This document shows positions 8,209 through 16,548 of a stretch of DNA of 64,000 nt, piece after piece (within the stretch, counting starts at the first letter, position 1; each line of letters begins with the position of its first letter). The stretch covers positions 496,001-560,000 of the forward strand of contig NZ_JASZYB010000004.1 in assembly GCF_030317205.1 (NCBI RefSeq), read 5' to 3'. Below the pieces are notes generated by a model. It did not search any database, had not been told where the DNA came from, and saw only the letters and a list, made by a program, of their open reading frames with translations. The translations under genes were made by a program, and so were the position numbers. The stretch comes from Variovorax sp. J2L1-78 (GTDB lineage: Bacteria > Pseudomonadota > Gammaproteobacteria > Burkholderiales > Burkholderiaceae_C).

Positions 8209-8952
8209 TTACATGTGCATGCCGCCGTTGACGTGCAGTTCCTGTCCCGTCACATAGGCCGCCTGCGGCGAAGCCAGGTATGCCACCGCATGCGCGATGT
8301 CGGACGGCTTGCCCAGATGCCCCAGCGGAATCTGCGAAAGCAGCGCCTGCTGTTGCGCCTCTGGAAGGCTGGCCGTCATGTCGGTCTCGATGAAACCAGG
8401 GGCGACGCAGTTCACGGTGATGTTGCGGCTGCCCAGCTCGCGTGCGAGCGCGCGGGTCATGCCGGCCACACCGGCCTTGGCGGCCGCGTAGTTGGCCTGG
8501 CCGGCGTTGCCGGAGGCGCCCACGACGCTCGTGATGTTGATGATGCGCCCGTAGCGCTGCTTCATCATCGGACGGATGGCCGCGCGCGACAGGCGGAAGA
8601 CGGCCTTGAGGTTGGTGTCGAGCACCGCGTCCCAGTCGTCGTCCTTCAGGCGCATGGCCAGCATGTCGCGCGTGATGCCCGCGTTGTTGACCACCACGTG
8701 CAGCCCGCCGTGCGTCTTGACGATCTCTTCGACCAGCGCGTCGAGCGCAGCGCCGTCGTTGACGTCGAGCGCGCGGCCCTCGCCGCCGAATGCGCCCAGC
8801 GCCGTCGTGATCTTCTGTGCGCTGTCCTCGGTCGTACCGGTGCCGATGACCTTCAGGCCGTGATGGGCCAGTTCCAGGGCGATGGCGGCGCCGATGCCGC
8901 GCGACGCGCCGGTCACCAGGGCGATCTGCCCTTCGAATTTGATGGTACTCAT
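8209..8952 (-). CDS. fabG: 3-oxoacyl-ACP reductase
   Basis: NADPH-dependent reductase of 3-ketoacyl-ACP in fatty acid elongation. This is a 247-residue short-chain dehydrogenase with the Rossmann motif TGASRGIG (14-21), NNAG (89-92) and the catalytic Ser142, Tyr155 and Lys159 (YAAAK). It ends in the usual VNGGMHM. Its ATG overlaps the fabD stop codon (ATGA, 8949-8952), so the two are translationally coupled, while acpP follows about 100 nt downstream. Confidence 0.98.
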   Translation of the reverse strand: MSTIKFEGQIALVTGASRGIGAAIALELAHHGLKVIGTGTTEDSAQKITTALGAFGGEGRALDVNDGAALDALVEEIVKTHGGLHVVVNNAGITRDMLAMRLKDDDWDAVLDTNLKAVFRLSRAAIRPMMKQRYGRIINITSVVGASGNAGQANYAAAKAGVAGMTRALARELGSRNITVNCVAPGFIETDMTASLPEAQQQALLSQIPLGHLGKPSDIAHAVAYLASPQAAYVTGQELHVNGGMHM

Positions 8953-9905
8953 GGGGTGTTCAGCAGTTGACGGGTCTCGGCGAGCGTCGCCGGATCGTAG
9001 ACCGTCGCCGTGACAAGGTCAGGCGCGATGCGCTTGACCATACCGGACAGCACGCGACCCGGCCCGCACTCGACGATGGCGGCGACGCCGCGCGCTTTCA
9101 AGGCCTGCACGCCTTCGACCCAGCGCACCGGACCGGCGGCTTGGCGAACGAGCGCGTCGCGGATGCGCTCCGGCGCGGTTTCGACCGCGACATCGATGTT
9201 GTTCAGCACCGGAATGCGGGGCGCCGCGAACTCGACCGACGCCAGCTTCTCGCGCAGCGCCTCGGCAGCAGGCCGCATCAGGCTGGAATGGAAGGGTGCC
9301 GACACCGGCAGCGGCAACGCGCGTTTGGCCCCGCTCGCCTTGAGCACCTCGCAAGCCTTGTCGACAGCAGCCTTGCTGCCGGCGATCACCGTCTGCATCG
9401 GGTCGTTGAAATTCACGGCTTCGACGCATTCGGCGCTGCCGGCACCGAAGCTCGCGGTGACTTCCGCGCAGCCGGCGATCACTTGGTCGGCCGCCATGCC
9501 GAGCACCGCGGCCATGGCACCGGCGCCGACCGGCACCGCCTGCTGCATCGCCTGCGCGCGAAAGCGCACCAACGGCGCGGCCTGCGCCAGTGTCAGCACG
9601 CCGGCCGCGACCAGCGCCGAGTACTCGCCCAGCGAATGGCCCGCGACGACGTCCGGCGTTGCGCCACCCTCGGCCAACCAGGCGCGCCAGGCGGCGACGC
9701 CGGCCACGAGCATCACCGGCTGTGTGTTGGTCGTCAGGGCCAGCGCTTCTTTGGGCCCGGTGCGGATGAGTTCTCCCAGGTCTTCGTCGAGCGCCGCGGA
9801 GGCTTCCCGCAGGGTCTCCGCCACGGCGGGGTGGTCACCCCATGCGTCGAGCATGCCGACCGCCTGGGATCCCTGCCCTGGAAATACGAATGCGAAGGAA
9901 GTCAT
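8949..9905 (-). CDS. fabD: Malonyl-CoA:ACP transacylase
   Basis: Transfers malonate from CoA to ACP to feed chain elongation. It has 318 residues, with the nucleophile elbow GHSLGEY (Ser91) and the active-site His in APFHSSLM (about 200). The N-terminal FVFPGQGSQ motif is intact. It lies between fabH (58 nt gap) and fabG (4 nt overlap), the standard fabH-D-G order. Confidence 0.98.
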   Translation of the reverse strand: MTSFAFVFPGQGSQAVGMLDAWGDHPAVAETLREASAALDEDLGELIRTGPKEALALTTNTQPVMLVAGVAAWRAWLAEGGATPDVVAGHSLGEYSALVAAGVLTLAQAAPLVRFRAQAMQQAVPVGAGAMAAVLGMAADQVIAGCAEVTASFGAGSAECVEAVNFNDPMQTVIAGSKAAVDKACEVLKASGAKRALPLPVSAPFHSSLMRPAAEALREKLASVEFAAPRIPVLNNIDVAVETAPERIRDALVRQAAGPVRWVEGVQALKARGVAAIVECGPGRVLSGMVKRIAPDLVTATVYDPATLAETRQLLNTP

Positions 9906-9963
9906 GGTCTCTTGTATTGGTCTGATGCAAACGTCCGGGCGAACTGCGGCGCGCCCTCGGCGT

Positions 9964-10941
9964 TCACAGGGTCAGGAGCACGGCGCCCCAGGTGAACCCG
10001 CCGCCCACGCCCTCGAGCATGACGGTTTCCCCTTTTTTGACTTTGCCGCTGCGCACGGCGTCATCCAGCGCCAGTGGAATCGAGGCGGCCGAGGTGTTGC
10101 CGTGGTCGTGCACCGTCACCACCAGCTTTTCCCGTGGCAGCTTCAACTTCTTCGCCGTGCCTTCCATGATGCGGATGTTGGCCTGGTGCGGAATGAGCCA
10201 GTCGATGTCGGCTTCGGTCTTCCCTGCCTTCGCCAGCGTCGCGCGCGCGGCATCTTCCAGTACGCGGACGGCGAGCTTGAAGACGGCCTGCCCGTCCATG
10301 TGCAGCAGCGGCGTGCCCAGCACCTTGCCGCCGGAAACGTGACCGGGCACGCACAGGATGCCGACATGCTTGCCATCGGCATGCAGGTCGCTCGCCAGGA
10401 TGCCCGGCGTCTCGCTGGCCTCCAGCACCACGGCACCGGCGCCGTCGCCGAACAGCACGCAGGTCGTGCGGTCGTTGAAATCGAGGATGCGCGAGAACAC
10501 CTCCGCGCCGACCACCAACGCACAGCGCGCACTGCCGGTCTTGATCATGGCGTCGGCCACCGTGAGCGCGTAGACGAAACCGCTGCACACCGCCTGGACG
10601 TCGAAGGCCGGGCAGCCGGCAATGCCGAGCTTGTGCTGCAGGATCGCCGCCGACGATGGGAACACCATGTCCGGCGTCGAGGTGGCGACGATGATCAGGT
10701 CGATGTCTTCGGCCTTACGTCCCGCGGCTTCGAGGGCGCGCCTCGAGGCTTCCAGGCCCAGGTCGCTGCTGGTCACATCCGGTTCGGCAAAGTGGCGCGC
10801 GCGGATGCCGGTGCGCTCGACGATCCATTGGTCGGAGGTCTCGATGCCGCGCTCAGCCAGTTCGCGGGCAAGTTCGTCATTGGTCACGCGGCGGGGCGGC
10901 AGATAGCTGCCTGTGCCGGAAATGCGAGAGAAAGGGGTCAT
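9964..10941 (-). CDS. fabH: Beta-ketoacyl-ACP synthase III
   Basis: Starts fatty acid synthesis by condensing acetyl-CoA with malonyl-ACP. It has 325 residues with the thiolase-fold triad Cys119 (QAVCSGFVYAL), His in IPHQANIRI and Asn in HGNTSAASIP. The start codon shares one base with the plsX stop (TGATG), implying translational coupling with plsX. Confidence 0.97.
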   Translation of the reverse strand: MTPFSRISGTGSYLPPRRVTNDELARELAERGIETSDQWIVERTGIRARHFAEPDVTSSDLGLEASRRALEAAGRKAEDIDLIIVATSTPDMVFPSSAAILQHKLGIAGCPAFDVQAVCSGFVYALTVADAMIKTGSARCALVVGAEVFSRILDFNDRTTCVLFGDGAGAVVLEASETPGILASDLHADGKHVGILCVPGHVSGGKVLGTPLLHMDGQAVFKLAVRVLEDAARATLAKAGKTEADIDWLIPHQANIRIMEGTAKKLKLPREKLVVTVHDHGNTSAASIPLALDDAVRSGKVKKGETVMLEGVGGGFTWGAVLLTL

Positions 10942-12029
10942 CAGACGGGGAGCGATGTCGCGTCAACCGGGGCCGCCGACTCAGCCCGCGCCAGCAGTGG
11001 CGCGGCATGGGCGATGCGGGCCCGCACGCGATCGAGCAGGTTGTTGCGAGCGGCATCATAAGCGCGATCCAGCGCGTAGCCGAACGCCACCTCGTCGGCC
11101 GAGCCATGGCTCTTGAAGACCAGGCCGCGCAAGCCCAACAACGCCGCCCCGTTGTAGCGACGGTGATCCAGCCGCTTTTTAAGCGCTTTTAGGACCGGAT
11201 AGGACACGATTGCCGCAAACTTGCTGAAGAGGCCGTTCGAATACTCGAAGCGCAGGAAGTCGACGATCATGGCCGCCACGCCCTCGGTCGCCTTCAGCGT
11301 CACATTGCCGACAAAACCGTCACAGACTACGATGTCCGTCGTGCCCTTGAAAATGTCGTTGCCCTCGACGTTGCCGTAGAAGTTCAGGTCCTTCGACTTG
11401 GCGGCCACTCGAAGCAGTTGACTGGCTTTTTTGATCGTTTCACTGCCTTTGATGGCCTCTTCGCCGACATTGAGCAAGCCCACGGTCGGCGACTCGTTGC
11501 CCGTCAGCGCCGACACCAGCGCCGAACCCAGCACGGCGAACTGCAAGAGGTCTTCGGCATCACAGTCCACATTCGCACCGAGGTCCAGCACGGTGGTGGC
11601 GCCGCCCTTGCTGTTGGGAAGCTGCGGCGCGATGGCCGGACGGTCGATGCCTTCGAGCGTCTTTAGGAGATAACGCGCGATGGCCATCAAAGCCCCCGTA
11701 TTACCCGCAGATACGGCCGCCTGAGCACTGCCGTCCTTGACCTGCTGGATGGCCACGCGCATGGAGGAATCTTTTTTCTTGCGCAGCGCGATCTCGATCG
11801 GATCGTCCATGGCGACCACCTCGGTCGCCGGGACGATGACGGCCCGTGGATGCGAGAAATCCTTGAGCGCCTCGGGCAGACCGACCAGACGCAACGACGC
11901 CTCGGGATGGCGCTCCAGAAATGCCCGGCAGGCCGGCAGCGTGATGCGCGGGCCATGGTCGCCGCCCATGCAATCCACGGCGAGCGTGATTGCGGCGGCA
12001 GCGGGAAGGAAAGAGGGGGAAATAGCCAT
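10941..12029 (-). CDS. plsX: Phosphate acyltransferase PlsX
   Basis: Makes acyl-phosphate from acyl-ACP for glycerol-phosphate acylation by PlsY, linking fatty acid and phospholipid synthesis. The 362 residues include the conserved AVDCMGGDHGP near the N-terminus (about 17-27) and VSAGNTGALMA. The chosen start is the ATG at 12027-12029; a TTG one codon earlier is in frame. No Shine-Dalgarno is visible because a long hairpin (12037-12073) ends only 7 nt before the ATG. The gene follows rpmF and leads fabHDG. Confidence 0.95.
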   Translation of the reverse strand: MAISPSFLPAAAAITLAVDCMGGDHGPRITLPACRAFLERHPEASLRLVGLPEALKDFSHPRAVIVPATEVVAMDDPIEIALRKKKDSSMRVAIQQVKDGSAQAAVSAGNTGALMAIARYLLKTLEGIDRPAIAPQLPNSKGGATTVLDLGANVDCDAEDLLQFAVLGSALVSALTGNESPTVGLLNVGEEAIKGSETIKKASQLLRVAAKSKDLNFYGNVEGNDIFKGTTDIVVCDGFVGNVTLKATEGVAAMIVDFLRFEYSNGLFSKFAAIVSYPVLKALKKRLDHRRYNGAALLGLRGLVFKSHGSADEVAFGYALDRAYDAARNNLLDRVRARIAHAAPLLARAESAAPVDATSLPV

Positions 12030-12030
12030 C

Positions 12031-12073
12031 AAAACAAAGGCCCGACGCTACGCAAGAAGTAGCTTCGGGCCTT
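12031..12073 (-). terminator. Terminator-like hairpin between rpmF and plsX
   Basis: On the minus strand, stem AAGGCCCGA/TCGGGCCTT (9 bp, 12037-12045 with 12065-12073) is capped by a second stem, GCTAC/GTAGC, with a 7-nt loop. It is followed by a U-rich run (UUUGUUUUG) that reaches the plsX ATG. It could terminate most rpmF transcripts while letting some read into plsX-fab, and it also occupies the place where the plsX ribosome binding site should be. Confidence 0.7.
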
Positions 12074-12091
12074 GGCCTTGAATCTCGAGGA

Positions 12092-12274
12092 TTAAGACTC
12101 GGATTTGGTCTTCAGCACCTTGCGGCCACGGTAGAAGCCGTTCGGGCTGATGTGGTGACGCAGATGGATTTCGCCCGTGGTGGGTTCCACGGCGATGCCG
12201 GGCACGCCCAGCGCGTTGTGGGAACGGTGCATGCCGCGCTTGGAAGGCGACTTCTTGTTTTGCTGGACGGCCAT
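12092..12274 (-). CDS. rpmF: 50S ribosomal protein L32
   Basis: A 60-residue basic ribosomal protein (MAVQQNKKSPSKRGMHRSHN at the N-terminus, ending KVLKTKSES). It lacks the zinc-binding cysteines found in some L32 forms. The ATG at 12272-12274 has a clear AGGAG 6 nt upstream. It sits between the DUF177/YceD gene and plsX, the widespread yceD-rpmF-plsX-fab order. Confidence 0.98.
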   Translation of the reverse strand: MAVQQNKKSPSKRGMHRSHNALGVPGIAVEPTTGEIHLRHHISPNGFYRGRKVLKTKSES

Positions 12275-12373
12275 GATGGCTCCTGGAATTCGGTTGGGTG
12301 GTGGGCAATGCGGGGCGGCATCGACACAGAATCCCTCAAGACCTGGCCAACGGCGGCGCGCGCGAAGCCCACG

Positions 12374-12379
12374 ATTATA
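12374..12379 (-). promoter_or_regulatory. Likely rpmF promoter, -10 box
   Basis: A perfect TATAAT on the minus strand in an otherwise GC-rich gap, placed to start transcription near 12367 and give a leader of about 93 nt before rpmF. The -35 hexamer at 17-nt spacing (TAGCGC) is poor, so this is a candidate only. Confidence 0.5.
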
Positions 12380-12417
12380 GCGCGGACGCGCTCGATGCGC
12401 TACCCGCCCCGCAAAAC

Positions 12418-12966
12418 TCACCCCGGCTTGCGGCCGCGCAGCGCGTCGAGCGCGGCGAAGGGGTTGGCGGCGGCCTCCTCCGCCTCCTCGAAGCCGGGAT
12501 CGGCCACCGAGAGCTGGACAGGCACCGGGCACACCTCATGCCGCGGCGTGACGGGCACTTCCATGAGCAACTCGTCTTCGATCAGTGCCAGCAGGTCGAA
12601 GTCGCGTGCCGCCACCAGCACATCCTCGTCGGATGCCTCGTCCTCGAGCGCCGCCGTCTCCTCGTCGACCGCGAAACGGAATGCGCGATCGACCGTCAGC
12701 GGCAATTGGACCGGTGTCAGGCAACGCTGGCAGACGAAAGGCAGGGTCGCCTCGACGCGCAGGTGAAGCCAGGGCGCCAGGGCGCCGTCGCCGCCAGCGC
12801 GGCGTTCGCCGGTCGCTTCCCAGGTGACACGGGTGTCGGCGGCAGGTTCAGCCAGCTCGGAGCCGAGCCGCTCGAGGTCCGACACGGGCGTTTCCCCGGT
12901 CAGGGTGTCCGCCGCGGTCGCAAAGGCGTTCACGTCGATCCGTGATGCTGCAAATTCTCTGTTCAT
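12418..12966 (-). CDS. yceD: YceD family protein (DUF177), 23S rRNA accumulation protein
   Basis: A 182-residue acidic protein of the YceD/DUF177 family, linked in bacteria and plants to 23S rRNA accumulation. The C-x-x-C motif in FVCQRCLTPVQLPL (about residues 78-81) and the run of acidic residues after it (EETAALEDEASDED) are typical. A third Cys lies in HEVCPVPVQ. The start at 12964-12966 leaves 37 nt to the divergent maf gene; an in-frame ATG further upstream would overlap maf. It heads the rpmF-plsX-fab run. Confidence 0.9.
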   Translation of the reverse strand: MNREFAASRIDVNAFATAADTLTGETPVSDLERLGSELAEPAADTRVTWEATGERRAGGDGALAPWLHLRVEATLPFVCQRCLTPVQLPLTVDRAFRFAVDEETAALEDEASDEDVLVAARDFDLLALIEDELLMEVPVTPRHEVCPVPVQLSVADPGFEEAEEAAANPFAALDALRGRKPG

Positions 12967-13003
12967 CCCGGCCAGTCTAAACCGCTCGCGCACAATCGGC
13001 GCC

Positions 13004-13585
13004 ATGCCACGCACGCTGATCCTCGCCTCGACATCCCGCTACCGCCGCGAACTGCTGGACCGCCTCCGCCTGCCCTACGAGGTGCATGCGCCGGGCGTGG
13101 ACGAAACCCCGTTGGCCGGCGAAACCCCGCTGGCGCTGTCGCAGCGGCTGGCCCTGGCCAAGGCCCGTGCCGTCGCTGACCGGTTTCCCGAGGCGATCGT
13201 GATCGGCTCGGACCAGGTGGCCGACCTGAACGGCGAACCGCTCGGAAAGCCCGGCGACCATGCGCGGGCCACGCTGCAACTGCGGCGCATGCGGGGACAG
13301 ACGCTGGTGTTCCAGACGGCGGTGGCCGTCGTCTGCGCGGCCACCGGCTTCAGCGCACACGAGGTCGCCCCGGTGCGCGTGACCTTCCGCCCGATCAGCG
13401 ACGACGCCATCGAGCGCTACCTGCGCGCCGAGGAGCCCTACGACTGCGCCGGCAGCGCCAAGAGCGAAGGCCTTGGCATTGCCCTGCTGGAGGCGATCGA
13501 CAGCGACGACCCGACCGCCCTCGTCGGCCTGCCCCTGATCCGCACCTGCCGGATGCTGCGCGCGGCAGGCGTCGACCTGCTATGA
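13004..13585 (+). CDS. Maf family nucleotide pyrophosphatase (YceF type)
   Basis: House-cleaning enzyme that hydrolyses modified NTPs; the YceF subgroup prefers m7GTP. It has 193 residues with LASTSRYRRELLDRL at the N-terminus, the SDQVADLNGEPLGKP motif (catalytic Asp of the Maf fold) and CAGSAKSEGLGI. These match YceF more closely than the YhdE (dTTP/UTP) subgroup. It is divergent from yceD with only 37 nt between starts, so the promoters must overlap the coding starts. Its stop overlaps the next gene by 4 nt. Confidence 0.9.
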   Translation: MPRTLILASTSRYRRELLDRLRLPYEVHAPGVDETPLAGETPLALSQRLALAKARAVADRFPEAIVIGSDQVADLNGEPLGKPGDHARATLQLRRMRGQTLVFQTAVAVVCAATGFSAHEVAPVRVTFRPISDDAIERYLRAEEPYDCAGSAKSEGLGIALLEAIDSDDPTALVGLPLIRTCRMLRAAGVDLL

Positions 13586-14376
13586 GCGCCCCTCCGATGA
13601 CGGGAACACCGGCCGAGAAGGTCGTCGGCAGGCTGTACCTGGTTCCTGCGCCGCTCGACTTCGGGTGCGACGTCCAGGCACCGCTGCAGGACGTGCTGCC
13701 CCTGGGCACACTCCAGACCGCAGCGCAGATCACGCACTGGATCTGCGAGAACGCCAAATCGGCGCGCGCCTACCTCAAGCGGATCGATGCGGTCGCCCCG
13801 CTGGCAGCGCCGGTGCAGGCGCAGCACATCCAGGAACTGCCACGGGAGGTGCACAAGAAGGGCGACCACACCGGCCAGTTCGACGCTCGCCCGCTGCTGG
13901 CCGCGGCGCTCGAAGGCCACGATGTCGGGCTGCTCAGCGAGGCCGGCATGCCGGCCGTGGCCGACCCGGGCTCGTCGGTCGCGCGTGCTGCGCACGAACT
14001 CGGCATCGCGGTCGTGCCGTTGACCGGGCCGGTGTCACTGCTGCTCGCACTCGCTGCGAGCGGCTTGAACGGCCAGAACTTCGCCTTCGTGGGCTACCTG
14101 CCGCAGGATGCCACTGCGCGCGTACAGCGCATCCGCGAGCTCGAAGCGCTGGCCTTGCGCAGCGGCCAGACCCAGCTCTTCATCGAGACGCCCTACCGCA
14201 ACGCCGCCCTGCTCCAGGCCCTGACGCAGACCCTGCAGCACCATACCCGGCTGGCCGTGGCGCGCGGCCTGACGCTGACGACCTCGGAGGTGCGCAGCGA
14301 GACGGTCAAGACGTGGCGCGCCCGGCCGCCGGCCCTGGACGATCGCCTGCCAGCCGTCTTCGCGATCGGGCGCTGA
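13582..14376 (+). CDS. RsmI-like tetrapyrrole-methylase family SAM methyltransferase
   Basis: A 264-residue member of the tetrapyrrole methylase fold closest in look to RsmI (16S rRNA C1402 ribose methylase). LLSEAGMPAVADPGSSVA and PLTGPVSLLLALAASGL are the SAM-binding motifs. The N-terminal half is unlike true RsmI, which begins LYLVATPIGNLGD; here it reads LYLVPAPLDFGCD and then diverges. It is probably a paralogue with a different substrate. It overlaps the Maf gene by ATGA, so the two are co-translated. Confidence 0.8.
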   Translation: MSAPPMTGTPAEKVVGRLYLVPAPLDFGCDVQAPLQDVLPLGTLQTAAQITHWICENAKSARAYLKRIDAVAPLAAPVQAQHIQELPREVHKKGDHTGQFDARPLLAAALEGHDVGLLSEAGMPAVADPGSSVARAAHELGIAVVPLTGPVSLLLALAASGLNGQNFAFVGYLPQDATARVQRIRELEALALRSGQTQLFIETPYRNAALLQALTQTLQHHTRLAVARGLTLTTSEVRSETVKTWRARPPALDDRLPAVFAIGR

Positions 14377-14382
14377 GCCGCT

Positions 14383-15423
14383 TCAGCGCAGCGCCGGCGC
14401 GCTGTGCAAGGCGCGCATCGAGGCGTCGCCCATGGCGGCACCGAACTTCTTGGCCAGCTTTTCGGCGACGTTGTCGCGACGGGTGTAGTCGATGACCTCT
14501 TCCGCCTTGATCACCTCGCGGGCGACGAAATCGACATTGCCCAACTGATCGGCCAGGCCCAGGTCGACGGCCTGCTGACCGCTCCAGAACAGGCCGCTGA
14601 ACAGGCCGGGCGTGTCGGTCTTGAGGCGATCGCCGCGGCCTTTCTTGACCACGTCGATGAACTGCGCGTGGATCTGGTTGAGCATCTGCTGCGCGTGGCC
14701 TCGCTGCGCGTCACTCATCGGGCTGAACGGGTCCAGAAAGCCCTTGTTCTCGCCGGCCGTGAGCAGGCGGCGCTCGACGCCTAGCTTTTCCATCGTGCCG
14801 GTGAAGCCGAAGCCGTCCATCAGCACGCCGATGCTGCCGACGATGCTGGCCTTGTCGACGTAGATCTTGTCCGTGGCCGCGGCGATGTAGTACGCGGCCG
14901 AGGCGCAGCTTTCCTCGACGACCGCGTACACCGGCTTGTTGTGCTTGGCCTTCAGGCGGCGGATCTCGTCGTTGATGATGCCGGCCTGCACCGGGCTGCC
15001 GCCCGGCGAGTTGATGAGCAGGACCACCCCCTTGGCGCCGGCGTCCTCGAAGGCGGTCTTCATGGCCGCCACGACGAACTCGGCGCTCGCATCCGCGCCG
15101 TTGGCGATCTCGCCCTTGATCTCGACCACGGCCGTGTGCGCGGTCGCGGTGGCCGTGCTGGGCGCGGCGCGCGACAGGGCCAGCCACACCAGGAAGATGA
15201 AGAAGGCGAGCCAGGAGAGGCGCACGAAGGTCTTCCAGCGCCGTGTGGCGCGCTGCTCGCGCAGCGAGCCGAAGGCGAGTTTCTCGAGGGTGGCACGCTC
15301 CCAGCCGGGCTGCGTGGTCGGATCGTTCTTGGACATGGGGGTGGGGGATGGCGCGCCCGAAATCGGCGCGGGACGTTCGAAAGGCTCGAAACCCTGGGGT
15401 TCCGTGCGGGTGGGATCGGTCAT
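14383..15423 (-). CDS. S49 family signal peptide peptidase (SppA/SohB-like)
   Basis: Membrane-anchored serine protease with a Ser-Lys dyad that degrades cleaved signal peptides. Of 346 residues, one transmembrane helix lies at about 67-87 (LAFFIFLVWLALS). The catalytic Ser is in EESCASAAYYIA and the Lys in VDKASIVGSIGV. The length fits the short single-domain form rather than the 600-residue E. coli SppA. An in-frame ATG 7 codons upstream is an alternative start. Its stop faces that of the RsmI-like gene with a 6-nt gap and no terminator. Confidence 0.9.
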   Translation of the reverse strand: MTDPTRTEPQGFEPFERPAPISGAPSPTPMSKNDPTTQPGWERATLEKLAFGSLREQRATRRWKTFVRLSWLAFFIFLVWLALSRAAPSTATATAHTAVVEIKGEIANGADASAEFVVAAMKTAFEDAGAKGVVLLINSPGGSPVQAGIINDEIRRLKAKHNKPVYAVVEESCASAAYYIAAATDKIYVDKASIVGSIGVLMDGFGFTGTMEKLGVERRLLTAGENKGFLDPFSPMSDAQRGHAQQMLNQIHAQFIDVVKKGRGDRLKTDTPGLFSGLFWSGQQAVDLGLADQLGNVDFVAREVIKAEEVIDYTRRDNVAEKLAKKFGAAMGDASMRALHSAPALR

Positions 15424-15480
15424 GGCTGTAGAGCAGGCCACCATCGCAAGATGGCCGGAATGGGTCGGAGGGTCGGATTC

Positions 15481-15846
15481 CTAGAAGGCGATCGGCTGGA
15501 GGTTCCAGTCAGTATGCCAGTGCACCACGCCATCTCTCTCGCTCAATTCGATCTTCACGAGCCCGCCGCGGCACGGCCCGCCCTCGCAGGCGCCGGTGTC
15601 CGGGCGGTAGGCGGCACCGTGGGTGGCGCACAACAACCACTGGCCGGTGTCGTCGAAGAATCGGTCGGGCTGGTAGTCCATCTCCATCGCGATGTGGCTG
15701 CAGCGGTTGAGATAAGCGTGGGGCTGGCCTTCGAAGCGGACCGCGAAGGCCCGGCAGGTTTCTCCGCCGTGAACCACGTCGAAGGAGACGGCCAGCCCCC
15801 CTTCCACCAGATCGGACGAGTTGCACAGCGCAATGATGTCGGTCAT
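15481..15846 (-). CDS. Rieske [2Fe-2S] domain protein
   Basis: A 121-residue stand-alone Rieske protein. The cluster ligands are seen as Cys-x-His in NRCSHIAMEMD (about 49-51) and Cys-x-x-His in LLCATHGAAYRP (about 73-76). It has no oxygenase domain, signal peptide or membrane helix, so it is probably a soluble electron carrier or sensor. It lies between the HAD phosphatase and the S49 peptidase on the same strand, with gaps of about 33 and 57 nt. Its partner is not apparent. Confidence 0.9.
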   Translation of the reverse strand: MTDIIALCNSSDLVEGGLAVSFDVVHGGETCRAFAVRFEGQPHAYLNRCSHIAMEMDYQPDRFFDDTGQWLLCATHGAAYRPDTGACEGGPCRGGLVKIELSERDGVVHWHTDWNLQPIAF

Positions 15847-15879
15847 GGACAGATCCTGAAAACGCGGGCTCGACCCGGC

Positions 15880-16548
15880 TCAGGCATTGTCGAGCAGCCA
15901 GCCGGACAAATCGTCGACCGAATGGGCGACATGCAGCGGATTCAAGGGCGCGAAGCTGTCCGGCTCGTGCGCCCCGTAACTGACGCCGACGCTGGCGCAG
16001 CCCGCATTGAGCGCCAGCTGCAGGTCGTGCGTGGTGTCGCCGATCATCAGGGTGCGCTCGGCCGGCACATCCAATTCCTCCATCAGTTCAAGCAGCATGC
16101 GCGGATGCGGCTTGCCGTGGGTCTCGTCCGCGGTGCGGGAGCTGTCGAAGCGATGGCGCATCGGCGCGCCGGCCAGCGCCTCGTTCAGGCCGCGCCGGGA
16201 CTTGCCGGTCGCGACGGCCAGCAGGTGGCCGCGTGCCTTGAGCGCATCGAGCATCGGCAGCACGCCGTCGAAGAGCATCACGTCGTCCTGGTGCTGCAGG
16301 TAGTGATAACGGTAGCGCGCGCCCAGCTCGGGATACTTCTCGCGCGGCACGTCGGGTGCGGCGCGCGCCAACGCCTCGGCCAGGCCCAGGCCGATCACCC
16401 AGGCCGCGTCGCGTTCGCTCGGCATGGCGCCGCCGACGTCGACCACGGCGGACTGGATGCAGCGCGCGATGAGCTGCGTGGAGTCGTAGAGCGTGCCGTC
16501 CCAGTCGAAGACGATCAGGTCGAAGCGTTGGGGGGAGTGTTCGGTCAT
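15880..16548 (-). CDS. HAD-family hydrolase, phosphoglycolate phosphatase-like
   Basis: Small-molecule phosphatase of the Gph/PGP type. It has 222 residues with HAD motif I FDWDGTLYDS (about 12-21), motif II VATGKSRRGL, the Lys in HGKPHPRM and motif IV MIGDTTHDLQLA. The start at 16546-16548 overlaps the rluC stop as ATGA, so the two are translationally coupled; a longer reading would run deep into rluC. The phosphatase-rluC pairing is common in Burkholderiales. The substrate cannot be read from sequence. Confidence 0.88.
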   Translation of the reverse strand: MTEHSPQRFDLIVFDWDGTLYDSTQLIARCIQSAVVDVGGAMPSERDAAWVIGLGLAEALARAAPDVPREKYPELGARYRYHYLQHQDDVMLFDGVLPMLDALKARGHLLAVATGKSRRGLNEALAGAPMRHRFDSSRTADETHGKPHPRMLLELMEELDVPAERTLMIGDTTHDLQLALNAGCASVGVSYGAHEPDSFAPLNPLHVAHSVDDLSGWLLDNA

